A stretch of DNA of 35,830 nt, from positions 1 to 35,830 of IMG/VR virus record IMGVR_UViG_3300006921_000058. One strand, written 5' to 3'. The number at the start of each line of letters is the position of its first letter. Within the stretch, counting starts at the first letter, position 1. This document shows positions 1 to 9,068 of the stretch, piece after piece. The DNA comes from a virus. The position numbers and the translations under genes are program-made. The notes under the pieces are model-generated. The model saw nothing but the letters and a program-made list of their open reading frames with translations. It was not told where the DNA came from and searched no databases.

Positions 1-1
1 A

Positions 2-118
2 GAAGCTGGTAATGACGTTATATTTAAAAACGTGCAACCAGGAACAGTTGTAGGTGATAAAACACCTATGTTAGCTACTAAATTAAAAGTTGGTACAGAT
101 TGCGTAGCTATATATTAA
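2..118 (+). CDS. C-terminal end of an unidentified phage protein (partial)
   Basis: An open frame enters from the left edge and ends at TAA 116-118, giving the last 38 residues, which finish in TDCVAIY. The piece is too short to place in a family. Its alternation of short hydrophobic and glycine/threonine-rich stretches would suit a beta-rich virion protein, but that is only an impression. It lies 35 bases upstream of the next gene on the same strand, so it probably belongs to the same transcript. The start lies outside the window. Confidence 0.6.
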   Translation, partial: EAGNDVIFKNVQPGTVVGDKTPMLATKLKVGTDCVAIY

Positions 119-153
119 AAAAAACCAACAACAATTAAATTAAATTAAATAAA

Positions 154-423
154 ATGGCAAATATAAAAAACAGGATGCGTGGTAAAATTACCAAAGCAGA
201 ACTAGATAAAATTCAACTAGAACAAAATAAAGTAAACTCTATACTAATGGAGTTAGGTTATCTTGAGTCAAAAAAACACTCACACCTACATCAACTAGCA
301 GATGCTAATGTTGTTATAGACGGTACTAAAAAAGATTTACAAGATAAATACGGACACATAGATATTAACCTCACTACTGGTGAGTGGAAAAGAAACGAAG
401 ATGTCAGTGATAAGAAAGATTAG
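154..423 (+). CDS. Small helical hypothetical protein (89 aa)
   Basis: I do not recognise a named family. The protein is charged and mostly helical by composition, with a probable coiled-coil stretch at residues 14-50 rich in Lys, Glu, Leu and Gln, and a polar C-terminus. The ATG at 154 follows a leader made of repeated ATTAA units with no Shine-Dalgarno, like the other starts here. Its end overlaps the next gene by 23 bases, which suggests translational coupling. It ends in TAG, which is rare in this window. It lies in the small-gene cluster ahead of the terminase, so a packaging or assembly role is possible but not shown. Confidence 0.7.
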   Translation: MANIKNRMRGKITKAELDKIQLEQNKVNSILMELGYLESKKHSHLHQLADANVVIDGTKKDLQDKYGHIDINLTTGEWKRNEDVSDKKD

Positions 424-625
424 TATAGGTTCTGATTATAAAAATGATGCAATGCATTATTCTTTAGATCAAGAAGTTTATGGTGGTCATACAATATCTA
501 ATATTTTGTTTGACGATAAAGATAACTCATATAATATTTTTATAACTAAATCTAACGAAGTACTTCCTTGGAAAAAGTTTAATAATAATATGGCTATATC
601 TGTTGAATACGATCTTAAATATTAA
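401..625 (+). CDS. Conserved-looking small phage protein (74 aa)
   Basis: The N-terminus MSVIRKISIGSDYKNDAMHY resembles, from memory, a small protein common in marine podovirus genomes just upstream of a GroES-like gene; it has no assigned function. I chose ATG 401 over the in-frame GTG at 380 because the conserved-looking part begins at MSVIRK and ATG is otherwise used throughout. It overlaps the previous gene by 23 bases and its stop codon shares one base with the ATG of the next gene at 625. This chain of overlaps marks a tightly coupled set of genes. Composition suggests a small beta-rich fold. Function unknown. Confidence 0.7.
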   Translation: MSVIRKISIGSDYKNDAMHYSLDQEVYGGHTISNILFDDKDNSYNIFITKSNEVLPWKKFNNNMAISVEYDLKY

Positions 626-1218
626 TGAAAAGCTTGTATAGCTTTATTGTCAAACCTCTTAAATCAAGATATGACAATATAAGAAAAGTAGGTGATAAAA
701 CACTTATTATTAATACCACTATAGAAAACCACCTATTTGTGAGCAAAGAAGCAGTTGTTGTGTCTATACCAGCTGCTTATAGCTCACCTATTAAAGTTGG
801 AGATAAGTTATATGTACATCATAACTTGTTTAGAAGATGGTACGATCAAAAAGGTAAAGAACGTAATAGTGCAACTTATTTTAAAGACAACTTATATTTT
901 TGTGCACCTAATCAGATATACATGTATAATGGTAAAGCTTTTAATGACTATTGCTTTATTTCACCAGTGCATGATACAGATCGTTTTAACACGCTAAAAG
1001 AAAAACCTAACGTTGGTATAGTTAGATATAGCAATAGTTCCTTAGAAGACGTAGGAATAACACCTGGAACACTTGTAACGTTTACGCCTAATTCAGAGTT
1101 TGAGTTTGTTATAGGTGATGAACGACTTTATTGTATGAAATCAAATAATATAGCTTTAACTCATGAAAACAAAGGAGACGAGAAAAAATATAATCCAAGC
1201 TGGACGAAAAGCAGTTGA
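625..1218 (+). CDS. GroES-like co-chaperonin candidate, two tandem domains (197 aa)
   Basis: Two GroES-like segments are visible. The first, about residues 1-103, has a VVVSIP strand, the turn KVGDKLYVHHNLF near 58-70, and a closing strand around YFCAPNQIYMY at 91-101. The second, about 110-180, repeats the plan with GIVRYSN, GITPGTLVTFTPNSEFEF near 144-161 and a closing strand at LYCMKSNNIAL. Phage co-chaperonins such as T4 gp31 replace host GroES so that GroEL can fold the capsid protein, and a place just ahead of the packaging and head genes suits that role. A typical mobile loop is not obvious. The last 56 bases overlap the next gene in another frame. The call rests on pattern resemblance only. 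Confidence 0.55.
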   Translation: MKSLYSFIVKPLKSRYDNIRKVGDKTLIINTTIENHLFVSKEAVVVSIPAAYSSPIKVGDKLYVHHNLFRRWYDQKGKERNSATYFKDNLYFCAPNQIYMYNGKAFNDYCFISPVHDTDRFNTLKEKPNVGIVRYSNSSLEDVGITPGTLVTFTPNSEFEFVIGDERLYCMKSNNIALTHENKGDEKKYNPSWTKSS

Positions 1219-1435
1219 TGAGTTAGTTAAAGTTGCTAAAGAGCCTATAGTAGATACAGGTGAAGATATAAGCGCTGATAGATTAAAGAACGCTGCGGCA
1301 ACTAAAAAACTTTGTATTATGGATGCTTTTGAAATACTACAGCGTATTGAAGAAGAAGAAGCTATATTAAATGGCGAAGATAAAACAAAAGAAGTAAAGT
1401 CATTTAAAGGTTTTGCAGAAGGGAGAAGCAAATGA
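1163..1435 (+). CDS. Small protein upstream of large terminase; possible small terminase (90 aa)
   Basis: The protein is short, helical and charged. It has a basic N-terminal helix (RKNIIQAGRKAVDELVKVAK), a second helix around KNAAATKKLCIMDAFEIL, and an acidic stretch before the C-terminus. It starts inside the preceding gene (56-base overlap) and its stop overlaps the terminase ATG at 1432. Position and size suit a DNA-recognition small terminase subunit, but no helix-turn-helix is clear, so that role is inferred from context only. No other ATG lies in frame upstream of the conserved-looking helix, so 1163 is the most credible start. Confidence 0.6.
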   Translation: MKTKETRKNIIQAGRKAVDELVKVAKEPIVDTGEDISADRLKNAAATKKLCIMDAFEILQRIEEEEAILNGEDKTKEVKSFKGFAEGRSK

Positions 1436-3654
1436 TTTATGAACAAACTCTTTGTAAAGAAATAAAAGACGTTATTAATCCCAAGATATTAGCTAAAAAT
1501 AATAGATTTAAAAAGTGGGAATATGGTTATAACGTAGAGTATGATTTTGTAGTAATAAGTAAAACAGGTAAAATTGGAACAATCATTGAAATACAAGGTC
1601 TCCGCATTGCTCTACCAGCAGCAAGTGAACCGTTTAAACGAAGCAAAAAACAAGAGGAACAACGGTGGGAAAGATTTGAATACCCAAAAGAGCTACAACG
1701 AATTAAAACAAGATTTGACTGGGAAGAATACTCGTTAGATTTTAAAGAAAAATGGTACGATTATATTGATAATGAATTTACTAGACGAGAGCAAGGATTT
1801 TGGTTTTGTAACAATGGTGTTGATACTTACATTACTGGCACTCATTACATGTACTTGCAGTGGTCAAAAATTGACATTGGAGCACCAGAATACAGAGAGT
1901 CAAATAGATTATTCTTTATATTTTGGGAAGCCTGTAAAGCGGACCATAGGTGTTACGGAATTTGTTATCTTAAAAACAGACGATCTGGATTTAGCTTTAT
2001 GGCAAGCTCAGAACTTGTTAATCAAGCCACAATATCCTCAGACTGTAGATTTGGTATACTCTCTAAATCAGGTGCTGATGCTAAAAAAATGTTTACGGAT
2101 AAGGTTGTACCAATATCTGTTAACTATCCATTTTTCTTCAAACCAATTCAAGACGGTATGGACCGGCCAAAGACTGAGTTGGCATATAGGGTTCCAGCAT
2201 CCAAGCTTACTAGAAGAAAGATAGAAAGCAATGAACAGCTTAAAGAACTAGACGGACTTGATACAACTATTGACTGGAAAAATACAGGTGACAACTCTTA
2301 TGATGGTGAAAAGCTAAAAATACTAGCTCATGATGAAAGTGGTAAATGGGAAAGACCTGATAATATATTAAACAACTGGAGAGTTACAAAAACTACATTA
2401 AGACTTGGTTCTAGAATCGTAGGTAAATGTATGATGGGCTCGACTTCAAATGCTTTAGACAAAGGTGGAGACAACTTTAAAAAACTATACTACAATTCAG
2501 ACGTTACAAAAAGAAATAAAAACGGACAAACAACTTCTGGGCTCTATAGCTTGTTCATACCTATGGAGTGGAACTACGAAGGATTCATGGATTCTTTCGG
2601 ACTACCTATCTTTACAAACCCAAAAGATCCAGTCAAAACAATTGATGGTGGATATATTACAACAGGAGTTATACAACACTGGAACAACGAAGTTGATGGA
2701 TTAAAAGCAGATCAGGACGCTTTAAATGAGTACTACAGGCAATTTCCAAGAACTGAAGCTCATGCTTTTAGAGATGAAACTAAAGATAGTTTATTTAATT
2801 TAACTAAAATATATCAACAAATAGATATTAATGAAGAGTTAAACAATATATCTTCTGTAGCACAGGGAAGTTTTCAATGGTTAAATGGAGTTAAAGATTC
2901 TCAGGTAGAATTCTATCCAAACAAAAACGGTAGGTTTCTTGTTTCTTGGGTTCCACCATTAAAACTACAAAATAATATAATAATAAAAAATGGAACTAAA
3001 TATCCAGGTAACGAACATATTGGAGCTTTTGGCTGTGACTCTTACGATATTAGCGGTACTGTTGATGGCCGCGGCAGTAAAGGAGCACTTCATGGATTAA
3101 CTAAGTTTTCTATGGATGATGCGCCATCTAATCATTTTTTCTTAGAATATATAGCTAGACCTCAGACAGCTGAAATATTCTTTGAAGATGTATTAATGGC
3201 TTTAGCATTTTATAGTATGCCAATACTTGCTGAAAATAACAAACCAAGATTATTGTATTACTTAAAGCGTAGAGGTTATAGAGGTTTTAGTATGAATAGG
3301 CCTGATAAAATTTATAATAAATTATCTGTAGCTGAAAGAGAAATAGGTGGCATACCTAACTCAAGCGAAGACATTAAGCAAGCACATGCTGCTGCGATTG
3401 AATACTACATTGAAAATCATGTTGGCCAACTTGAAACAAAAGTAGGAGATATGTATTTTCAAAAAACTTTAGATGACTGGAGTAGGTTTAATATTAATAA
3501 TAGAACTAAATATGATGCTTCTATTAGTTCAGGATTAGCCATAATGGCTTGTAATAAAAACAAGTATAGACCAGTTCCTACTAGAGTTAAACAAGATATT
3601 AACTTAGGAATACGTAGATATAATAATAAAGGATCCTTTTCACAAATAATATAA
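1432..3654 (+). CDS. terL: Terminase large subunit, ATPase and nuclease (740 aa)
   Basis: This is the DNA packaging motor. The ATPase half shows a degenerate Walker A at residues 181-189 (KNRRSGFSF), with Phe where Lys is usual, a Walker B ending in Asp301-Glu302 (KILAHDE), and a coupling-type motif GSTSNALDKGG at 336-346. The RNase H-like nuclease half starts at IGAFGCDSYD near 530-539, with Asp536 a likely metal ligand. The length of 740 residues is large for a terminase but usual for podoviruses of Bacteroidota as I know them. The portal gene follows three bases after the stop, the classic terL-portal order. A GGGAG sequence precedes the start, one of few Shine-Dalgarno-like sites here. 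Confidence 0.9.
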   Translation: MIYEQTLCKEIKDVINPKILAKNNRFKKWEYGYNVEYDFVVISKTGKIGTIIEIQGLRIALPAASEPFKRSKKQEEQRWERFEYPKELQRIKTRFDWEEYSLDFKEKWYDYIDNEFTRREQGFWFCNNGVDTYITGTHYMYLQWSKIDIGAPEYRESNRLFFIFWEACKADHRCYGICYLKNRRSGFSFMASSELVNQATISSDCRFGILSKSGADAKKMFTDKVVPISVNYPFFFKPIQDGMDRPKTELAYRVPASKLTRRKIESNEQLKELDGLDTTIDWKNTGDNSYDGEKLKILAHDESGKWERPDNILNNWRVTKTTLRLGSRIVGKCMMGSTSNALDKGGDNFKKLYYNSDVTKRNKNGQTTSGLYSLFIPMEWNYEGFMDSFGLPIFTNPKDPVKTIDGGYITTGVIQHWNNEVDGLKADQDALNEYYRQFPRTEAHAFRDETKDSLFNLTKIYQQIDINEELNNISSVAQGSFQWLNGVKDSQVEFYPNKNGRFLVSWVPPLKLQNNIIIKNGTKYPGNEHIGAFGCDSYDISGTVDGRGSKGALHGLTKFSMDDAPSNHFFLEYIARPQTAEIFFEDVLMALAFYSMPILAENNKPRLLYYLKRRGYRGFSMNRPDKIYNKLSVAEREIGGIPNSSEDIKQAHAAAIEYYIENHVGQLETKVGDMYFQKTLDDWSRFNINNRTKYDASISSGLAIMACNKNKYRPVPTRVKQDINLGIRRYNNKGSFSQII

Positions 3655-3657
3655 TAA

Positions 3658-6039
3658 ATGACGAAAATTACAAACACTTATAGTTCTTTTCCAGATCAGG
3701 TAGTACCTGATGAAGCTAAGCAAAGCATGGACTATGGCCGCCAAGTTGGAATGGCTATTGAAGGTGATTGGTTTAGTGGAACTAGATCTGGAGTTGAAAA
3801 CAGGTTTAATAGCAATTACAATAACTTTAGATTACGTAGATTATACGCTAGAGCAGAACAACCAGTTCAAAAATACAAAGATGAACTAGCTATTAACGGT
3901 GATTTAAGTTACTTAAACTTAGACTGGAAGCCAGTTCCAATTATACCTAAGTTTGTAGATATAGTGGTTAACGGTATGGATGACAAGCTTTATGATATTA
4001 AAGCTTTTGCACAAGATCCAGAGTCAAGACGTATGAGGTCTAAATACGCAGAAGACATATTGAGAGATATGCAATCAAAAGAATTTTTAGCAGAAATACA
4101 AAGTGTATTAAGCATGGACTTATTTAATACTAATAAGCCAGAAGAATTACCAGAGACTAAAGAAGAACTTGATCTTCATATGCAATTAAGTTACAAGCAA
4201 GCAAGTGAAATAGCTTGTGAAGAAGCTATTAACAACACTTTAGAGTTTAATAGATATAACTTAAAGAAAAAACGTGTAATAGAAGATCTAGTAGTATTAG
4301 GTATTGGAGCTGTAAAAACTAACTGGAATAAAGCTGAAGGTGTTAAAATTGATTATGTAGATCCTGCTAAACTAGTATACTCCTACAGTGAAGACCCAAA
4401 CTTTGAAGATCTTTGGTATGTAGGTGAAGTAAAAGCGTTGTCGCTAGCAGACTGCAAAAAACAGTTTCCTAACTTAACAGGTGATGAACTTCAAAAGCTT
4501 CAAGACTATCAAGGTAATGGAAACTTTTTATATAACCGTAACGGTAAAAGAGATGGTAATTATATTTATATACTTTACTTTGAATACAAAACTTTTAGTG
4601 AGCAAGTTTTTAAAATTAAAAAAACCGCTACAGGTTTAGAAAAAGCTTTAGAAAAGCCAGATACTTTTGCACCAGATGAAAACGATAATTTTGATAGAGT
4701 CAGCAGGTCTATTGAAGTACTTTATAGCGGAGCTAAAGTTTTAGGTTATGATATGATGCTAAAGTGGGAAATGGCTGAAAACATGACAAGGCCAAAATCT
4801 AATTTAGTTAAAGTAAATATGAATTATAATATTTGCTGTCCTAAGATGTATGGCGGTAGAATAGAAAGCTTAGTTAGTCGTATGACTGGATTTGCAGATA
4901 TGATACAGTTAACTCATTTAAAAATACAACAAGTAATATCTAAAGTAATTCCTGATGGTGTATACTTAGATGTTGATGGTTTAGCTGAAGTTGACCTAGG
5001 AAATGGCACTACTTACAACGCTAAAGAAGCTTTAAACATGTATTTTCAAACTGGTAGTATACTAGGTAGATCAATGACTACCGAAGGTGATCCTAATCCA
5101 GGTAGAATACCAATACAAGAACTTGTTAAAAGCGACGGTGGTGGAAAAATACAGTCTTTAATATCTACTTATCAGTACTATTTACAAATGATAAGAGATG
5201 TAACTGGACTTAACGAAGCTAGAGATGGTAGTATGCCAAACTCAGACTCGTTGGTAGGTTTACAAAAACTTGCAGCTGCAAACTCTAATACTGCCACAAA
5301 ACATATATTAAATGCTTACTTGTATTTAACAGTTAGAACTTGTGAGAACATAGTATTAAGAACGTCTGACAGTATTGAGTTTGAATTAACAAAAGAAGCT
5401 TTAAAAAATAGCATATCAACATGGAACGTTGGACAATTAGAAGATTTATCAACTATACATTTATATGATTTTGGTATTTACTTTGATCTAGTTCCAGATG
5501 AAAAAGAAAAAGAGCAATTAGAACAAAATATACAAGCAGCTCTTCAGTCAGGCAGTATAAATCTTGAAGACGCAATAGACATTAGGCAAGTTAGAAACTT
5601 AAAGCTAGCTAATCAAATGATTAAACTAAAACGTAAAAAAGCTGCAGAAGCTGCACAAGCTGCTAACTTAGCTAATATACAAGCTCAAGGACAGGCTAAC
5701 GCTCAAGCAAGTGAAGCTTCAGCTCTTGCAGAAGTTCAGAAATCAGAAGCTCAACTAGATACTAAACTTAAGTTTGAAAAAGGTAAGTCTGGTTATGAAA
5801 TAGAAAGAATGAGAGTTGAGTCACAAATTAAACGTGAATTAATGGAATTAGAGTTTAACTACAATATGCAGTTAGGCCAACAAAAAATAAATACAGAAGC
5901 TGATCGTGAACAAGAAATTGAAAACAGAAAAGATAAAAGAACCAAGATAGTAGGCACTCAACAAAGTGCTATTGCTGATCAAAAACAAAACAACTTATTA
6001 CCCATAAATTTTGAACAAAATCAAGATTTAAATATTTAA
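3658..6039 (+). CDS. Portal protein (793 aa)
   Basis: The dodecameric portal forms the DNA entry vertex of the head. Position directly after terL, length near 790 and the segments LYARAEQPVQKYKDE (about 61-75) and VPIIPKFVDIVVNGMDD (about 92-108) match large podovirus portals, including crAss-like ones as I recall them. The C-terminal part, about residues 650-770, is a long Ala/Gln/Lys/Glu-rich coiled coil that could form an extended barrel reaching into the head. The start at 3658 is preceded only by A/T. The next gene begins 21 bases after the stop, behind an unusual TATAT leader. Confidence 0.85.
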   Translation: MTKITNTYSSFPDQVVPDEAKQSMDYGRQVGMAIEGDWFSGTRSGVENRFNSNYNNFRLRRLYARAEQPVQKYKDELAINGDLSYLNLDWKPVPIIPKFVDIVVNGMDDKLYDIKAFAQDPESRRMRSKYAEDILRDMQSKEFLAEIQSVLSMDLFNTNKPEELPETKEELDLHMQLSYKQASEIACEEAINNTLEFNRYNLKKKRVIEDLVVLGIGAVKTNWNKAEGVKIDYVDPAKLVYSYSEDPNFEDLWYVGEVKALSLADCKKQFPNLTGDELQKLQDYQGNGNFLYNRNGKRDGNYIYILYFEYKTFSEQVFKIKKTATGLEKALEKPDTFAPDENDNFDRVSRSIEVLYSGAKVLGYDMMLKWEMAENMTRPKSNLVKVNMNYNICCPKMYGGRIESLVSRMTGFADMIQLTHLKIQQVISKVIPDGVYLDVDGLAEVDLGNGTTYNAKEALNMYFQTGSILGRSMTTEGDPNPGRIPIQELVKSDGGGKIQSLISTYQYYLQMIRDVTGLNEARDGSMPNSDSLVGLQKLAAANSNTATKHILNAYLYLTVRTCENIVLRTSDSIEFELTKEALKNSISTWNVGQLEDLSTIHLYDFGIYFDLVPDEKEKEQLEQNIQAALQSGSINLEDAIDIRQVRNLKLANQMIKLKRKKAAEAAQAANLANIQAQGQANAQASEASALAEVQKSEAQLDTKLKFEKGKSGYEIERMRVESQIKRELMELEFNYNMQLGQQKINTEADREQEIENRKDKRTKIVGTQQSAIADQKQNNLLPINFEQNQDLNI

Positions 6040-6043
6040 TAAC

Positions 6044-6060
6044 TTATATTATATTATATT
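6044..6060 (+). promoter_or_regulatory. TTATAT-repeat translation leader of the scaffold gene
   Basis: The 17 bases directly before the ATG at 6061 are a pure A/T repeat built on TATAT. The identical 17 bases precede the ATG at 9086. There is no Shine-Dalgarno. It probably acts as an unstructured ribosome landing site, as A/T-rich leaders do in Bacteroidota. A promoter role cannot be excluded. Confidence 0.4.
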
Positions 6061-7236
6061 ATGTCAAAAGTAAAAACAGAGGCAGAGGTGGATTCAAAGC
6101 AACCTCTCAAAATGAAAAGAAAACCTGGTAGACCTAAAAAGTTAACACAGGAAAAAAAAGTAACTAAATTAGAAATAAAAGAAGATGCCGTTCCAGAGCA
6201 AAGCACAGGAGTCGTGGATGCGAATAAACAAACCAAAGATGTGGAAAAAGTGGAGGAGAGAGCATCCGAGCCAAGACTTGAAGAAATTACCAAAGAGGTC
6301 GAAAACAAAGATGAGAACAAAGAGCTCGAGGTAATACATGAAAAACCAGTAAAAGAAGAAGCTAAAGAGTTAGAGAAAAAAGCTCAAGAAGCTATTAGAG
6401 ATGAAAGAGTTTCTGGTACTGAACTACCTACAAATGTAGAAAAACTAGTTACTTTCATGAAAGATACAGGTGGAACTGTAGAAGATTACGTTACTTTAAA
6501 TAAAGATTATAGCAAGTATGATGACAAACTACTTGTAAGAGAATATTATAAAAAAACTAGACCGCATCTAAATGATGAAGAAGTTAGCTTCGTAATGGAA
6601 GATAACTTTTCTTATGATGAAGAAGCGGACGAAGAAAGATTTGTACGTAAGCAAAAGCTTGCATACAAAGAAGAAGTTGCAAAAGCCAAGAACTTTTTAG
6701 AGCAAATGAAAAGTAAATATTATGATGAAATCAAGTTGAGGCCATCTGTTACTAACGAGCAGAAAAAAGCTATGGACTTTTTCCAACGATACAACCAAGA
6801 ACAACAACAAATAACAGAAAAAAGAAATGAGTTTGTAAACAATACAAAAAACTATTTTCAAGAACAATTCAAAGGTTTTGAATTTAATGTTGGAGAAAAA
6901 GCTTTTAGATACAGCGTTTCAAACCCACAAGAAATGATAAACACCCAAACGGATGTTTCTAAATTTATTAGTAAATTTACTGATAAAGAAGGAAATATTA
7001 CTAATATGGAAGATTATCATAAGGCAATTTATGCAGCTAGAAATGCAGATAGATTAGCGCAACATTTTTACGAGCAAGGTAAAGCCGATGCAACTAGAGA
7101 TGTTATAGCAAAATCTAAAAACATTAATAATGAAACAAGGCCGGTAGCTACTGAGTCTACTATGCCTAATGGCTGGAAAGTAAGAGCCGTTACTGGAGTT
7201 GATAGTTCAAGGTTGAAAATTAAGAAAAAATCATAA
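6061..7236 (+). CDS. Head scaffolding protein candidate with AT-hook-like motif (391 aa)
   Basis: The position between portal and major capsid protein, high charge and lack of a hydrophobic core in the first 130 residues fit a scaffolding or head-assembly protein. An AT-hook-like KRKPGRPKK lies at residues 19-27, followed by a Glu/Lys-rich disordered region to about residue 125. The rest is helical with a probable coiled coil near residues 190-270, and a basic tail. The first 290 bases use GAG, GTG, GTC and CTC codons much more than the neighbours, hinting at a different origin or selection for this segment. No protease motif was seen. The scaffold role is inferred from place and composition. 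Confidence 0.6.
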   Translation: MSKVKTEAEVDSKQPLKMKRKPGRPKKLTQEKKVTKLEIKEDAVPEQSTGVVDANKQTKDVEKVEERASEPRLEEITKEVENKDENKELEVIHEKPVKEEAKELEKKAQEAIRDERVSGTELPTNVEKLVTFMKDTGGTVEDYVTLNKDYSKYDDKLLVREYYKKTRPHLNDEEVSFVMEDNFSYDEEADEERFVRKQKLAYKEEVAKAKNFLEQMKSKYYDEIKLRPSVTNEQKKAMDFFQRYNQEQQQITEKRNEFVNNTKNYFQEQFKGFEFNVGEKAFRYSVSNPQEMINTQTDVSKFISKFTDKEGNITNMEDYHKAIYAARNADRLAQHFYEQGKADATRDVIAKSKNINNETRPVATESTMPNGWKVRAVTGVDSSRLKIKKKS

Positions 7237-7250
7237 TAAAAAAATAAAAC

Positions 7251-8726
7251 ATGAGTTTATCAGGAGGTGCTTTCCCTGCATCAATTAAGCCAATGCCAAA
7301 TCAGGTTACCGTACAGGATAACTATATTGATTTTGCTGACGCAAACTTTGATACATGGGCACAACAATATCTACCAGAGCTTTATGAGCAAGAGGTAGAG
7401 AGATACGGAAACAGAACATTAGCTGGTTTCCTACGAATGGTTGGCGCTGAAATGCCAATGACATCGGATCAAGTAATTTGGTCTGAACAAAATAGATTAC
7501 ACATTGCATATGATAATTGTGCTGTAGCAGCTGGAGCTGGTTCACTAATTACAATTACTATTACGCCTGGTGCAGATAACCCAGCTACTTCAGCAATTAG
7601 AGATGGTAACACTATCTTAATTACTGATAACGCTACAGGTTTATCTTCTGCTAAAGCTTTAGTAACTGATAGAACTTCTGGTGTAACTACTAACGGTTAT
7701 ACAATTGATTGTATTTTATACGAAACAAATGCTGCTGGTGTACCTGCCGCTATTACTGGAGGTACTTGTAGTGTATTCGTATATGGATCTGAATTTCCAA
7801 AAGGAAGTAACGGAATGACTGGAGCTATTGAGCCAGGTTTTACGAGATACTTTAATTCACCAATTATCTTAAAAGATAATTACGAATTAAGTGGATCTGA
7901 CACTGCTCAAATAGGTTGGATTGAAGTTGCTACTGAAGACGGAACATCTGGTTATTTATGGTATCTAAAGTCTGAGTCTGAAACAAGATTAAGATTTGAA
8001 GATTACTTAGAAATGGCTATGGTTGAAGGTGAGCTTCAAGCTAACACAGTAGCTTTTGGTGCTAATTTTGGACCAGGTGGTGCTGCTCAAAATATCAAAG
8101 GTTCTGAAGGTTTATTTGCTGCTATCGAATCAAGAGGTAATGTATACTCTGGTTTTGCTGGTGCTGCTGCTCCTGGTTCAGGTGCATTAGGAGATTTCGA
8201 TGAGATCTTAAAGCAATTAGATAAGCAAGGTGCTATTGAAGAAAATATGTTATTCTTATCAAGACAAACTGCTCTTGATTTTGACGATATGTTAGCTGCT
8301 ACAAATGGTGGTTATGCTTCAACTAACGCTGCTTCTTACGGTTTATTTGATAACGAAGCTGAAATGGCACTTAACTTTGGTTTCTCTGGTTTCAGAAGAG
8401 GTTCTTATGACTTCTATAAAACTGACTGGAAATACTTAAACGATGCTACTACAAGAGGTATGTCTAATGCTATTGATGGTGTTATGATACCTGCTGGTAC
8501 ATCTACAGTATACGATCAAATGTTAGGATCAAATATCAGACGTCCTTTCTTACACGTAAGATATAGAGCTTCTGAAACTGAAGATCGAAGATTTAAAGCG
8601 TGGATCACTGGATCTGTTGGTGGTGCTTACACTACTGATTTAGATACAATGAGAGTTAATTTCTTATCTGAAAGATGTTTAATTACACAAGCTGCTAATA
8701 ACTTCGTGTTATTTAAAGGAGCTTAA
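7251..8726 (+). CDS. Major capsid protein (491 aa)
   Basis: The position after the scaffold candidate, a length near 490, and composition (glycine-, alanine- and threonine-rich with little charge clustering) support the capsid call. The N-terminal region has a long helix around ELYEQEVERYGNRTLAGFLR (about 46-65), similar to the N-arms and spine helices of HK97-fold capsid proteins. A segment near residues 90-180 rich in Thr, Gly and Ile could be an inserted beta domain. Codons in the second half look selected for strong expression, with GCT-, GGT- and TTC-rich runs. The next gene starts 30 bases later, and a strong terminator follows that gene, so the pair forms a capsid expression unit. Confidence 0.8.
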   Translation: MSLSGGAFPASIKPMPNQVTVQDNYIDFADANFDTWAQQYLPELYEQEVERYGNRTLAGFLRMVGAEMPMTSDQVIWSEQNRLHIAYDNCAVAAGAGSLITITITPGADNPATSAIRDGNTILITDNATGLSSAKALVTDRTSGVTTNGYTIDCILYETNAAGVPAAITGGTCSVFVYGSEFPKGSNGMTGAIEPGFTRYFNSPIILKDNYELSGSDTAQIGWIEVATEDGTSGYLWYLKSESETRLRFEDYLEMAMVEGELQANTVAFGANFGPGGAAQNIKGSEGLFAAIESRGNVYSGFAGAAAPGSGALGDFDEILKQLDKQGAIEENMLFLSRQTALDFDDMLAATNGGYASTNAASYGLFDNEAEMALNFGFSGFRRGSYDFYKTDWKYLNDATTRGMSNAIDGVMIPAGTSTVYDQMLGSNIRRPFLHVRYRASETEDRRFKAWITGSVGGAYTTDLDTMRVNFLSERCLITQAANNFVLFKGA

Positions 8727-8756
8727 TTATTTATTAACATTTAAAATATAGAAATT

Positions 8757-9026
8757 ATGGGACACATAAAATTAGCAAAAGCTAGTGGTCAATTTGATGT
8801 GGTATCTGCCGATGGTGTAGGTTCAGTTAAGTTAACATCAAACAAAGTAGTTATAGGATATATAGCTAATAAAGAAGTACAAATAACTGGTGCTTCTAAC
8901 TTAACAGCTACAGATGTTTTTACTGTTGTAAAAGCTATCGACGTAATGGAAGGGGCTACTGGCCCAGCTCCATTAGTAGAGTTAAGTTCTAAAGTTACTG
9001 CTACAGATATTGAAGCATTATCTTAA
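8757..9026 (+). CDS. Small capsid-companion protein, possible head decoration (89 aa)
   Basis: This is a small, beta-rich protein by composition, with alternating Val, Thr, Ala and Ser and no cysteine. It directly follows the capsid gene and lies ahead of the terminator at 9038-9066, so it is probably made in large amounts with the capsid protein. Location and size fit a decoration or capsid-stabilising protein, but I recognise no family motif. The ATG at 8757 is preceded by an A/T-rich leader. Function is inferred from place only. Confidence 0.6.
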   Translation: MGHIKLAKASGQFDVVSADGVGSVKLTSNKVVIGYIANKEVQITGASNLTATDVFTVVKAIDVMEGATGPAPLVELSSKVTATDIEALS

Positions 9027-9037
9027 AAAACAATAAT

Positions 9038-9066
9038 AAGATCCCGCTTCGGCGGGGTCTTTATTA
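9038..9066 (+). terminator. Intrinsic terminator with UUCG tetraloop after the capsid unit
   Basis: Bases 9038-9047 pair with 9052-9061 in a 10-bp stem containing one T-G pair and a GC-rich core, closed by the extra-stable TTCG loop at 9048-9051. A T-rich tract follows. It is the most GC-rich short stretch in the area. It would end or reduce transcription after the capsid and 89-aa genes. Confidence 0.85.
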
Positions 9067-9068
9067 AT

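Noticed and set aside
380-400. GTG start at 380 for the 74-aa gene
   Set aside because: ATG at 401 begins the conserved-looking part, and other genes here use ATG; the GTG would add seven residues with no sign of conservation.
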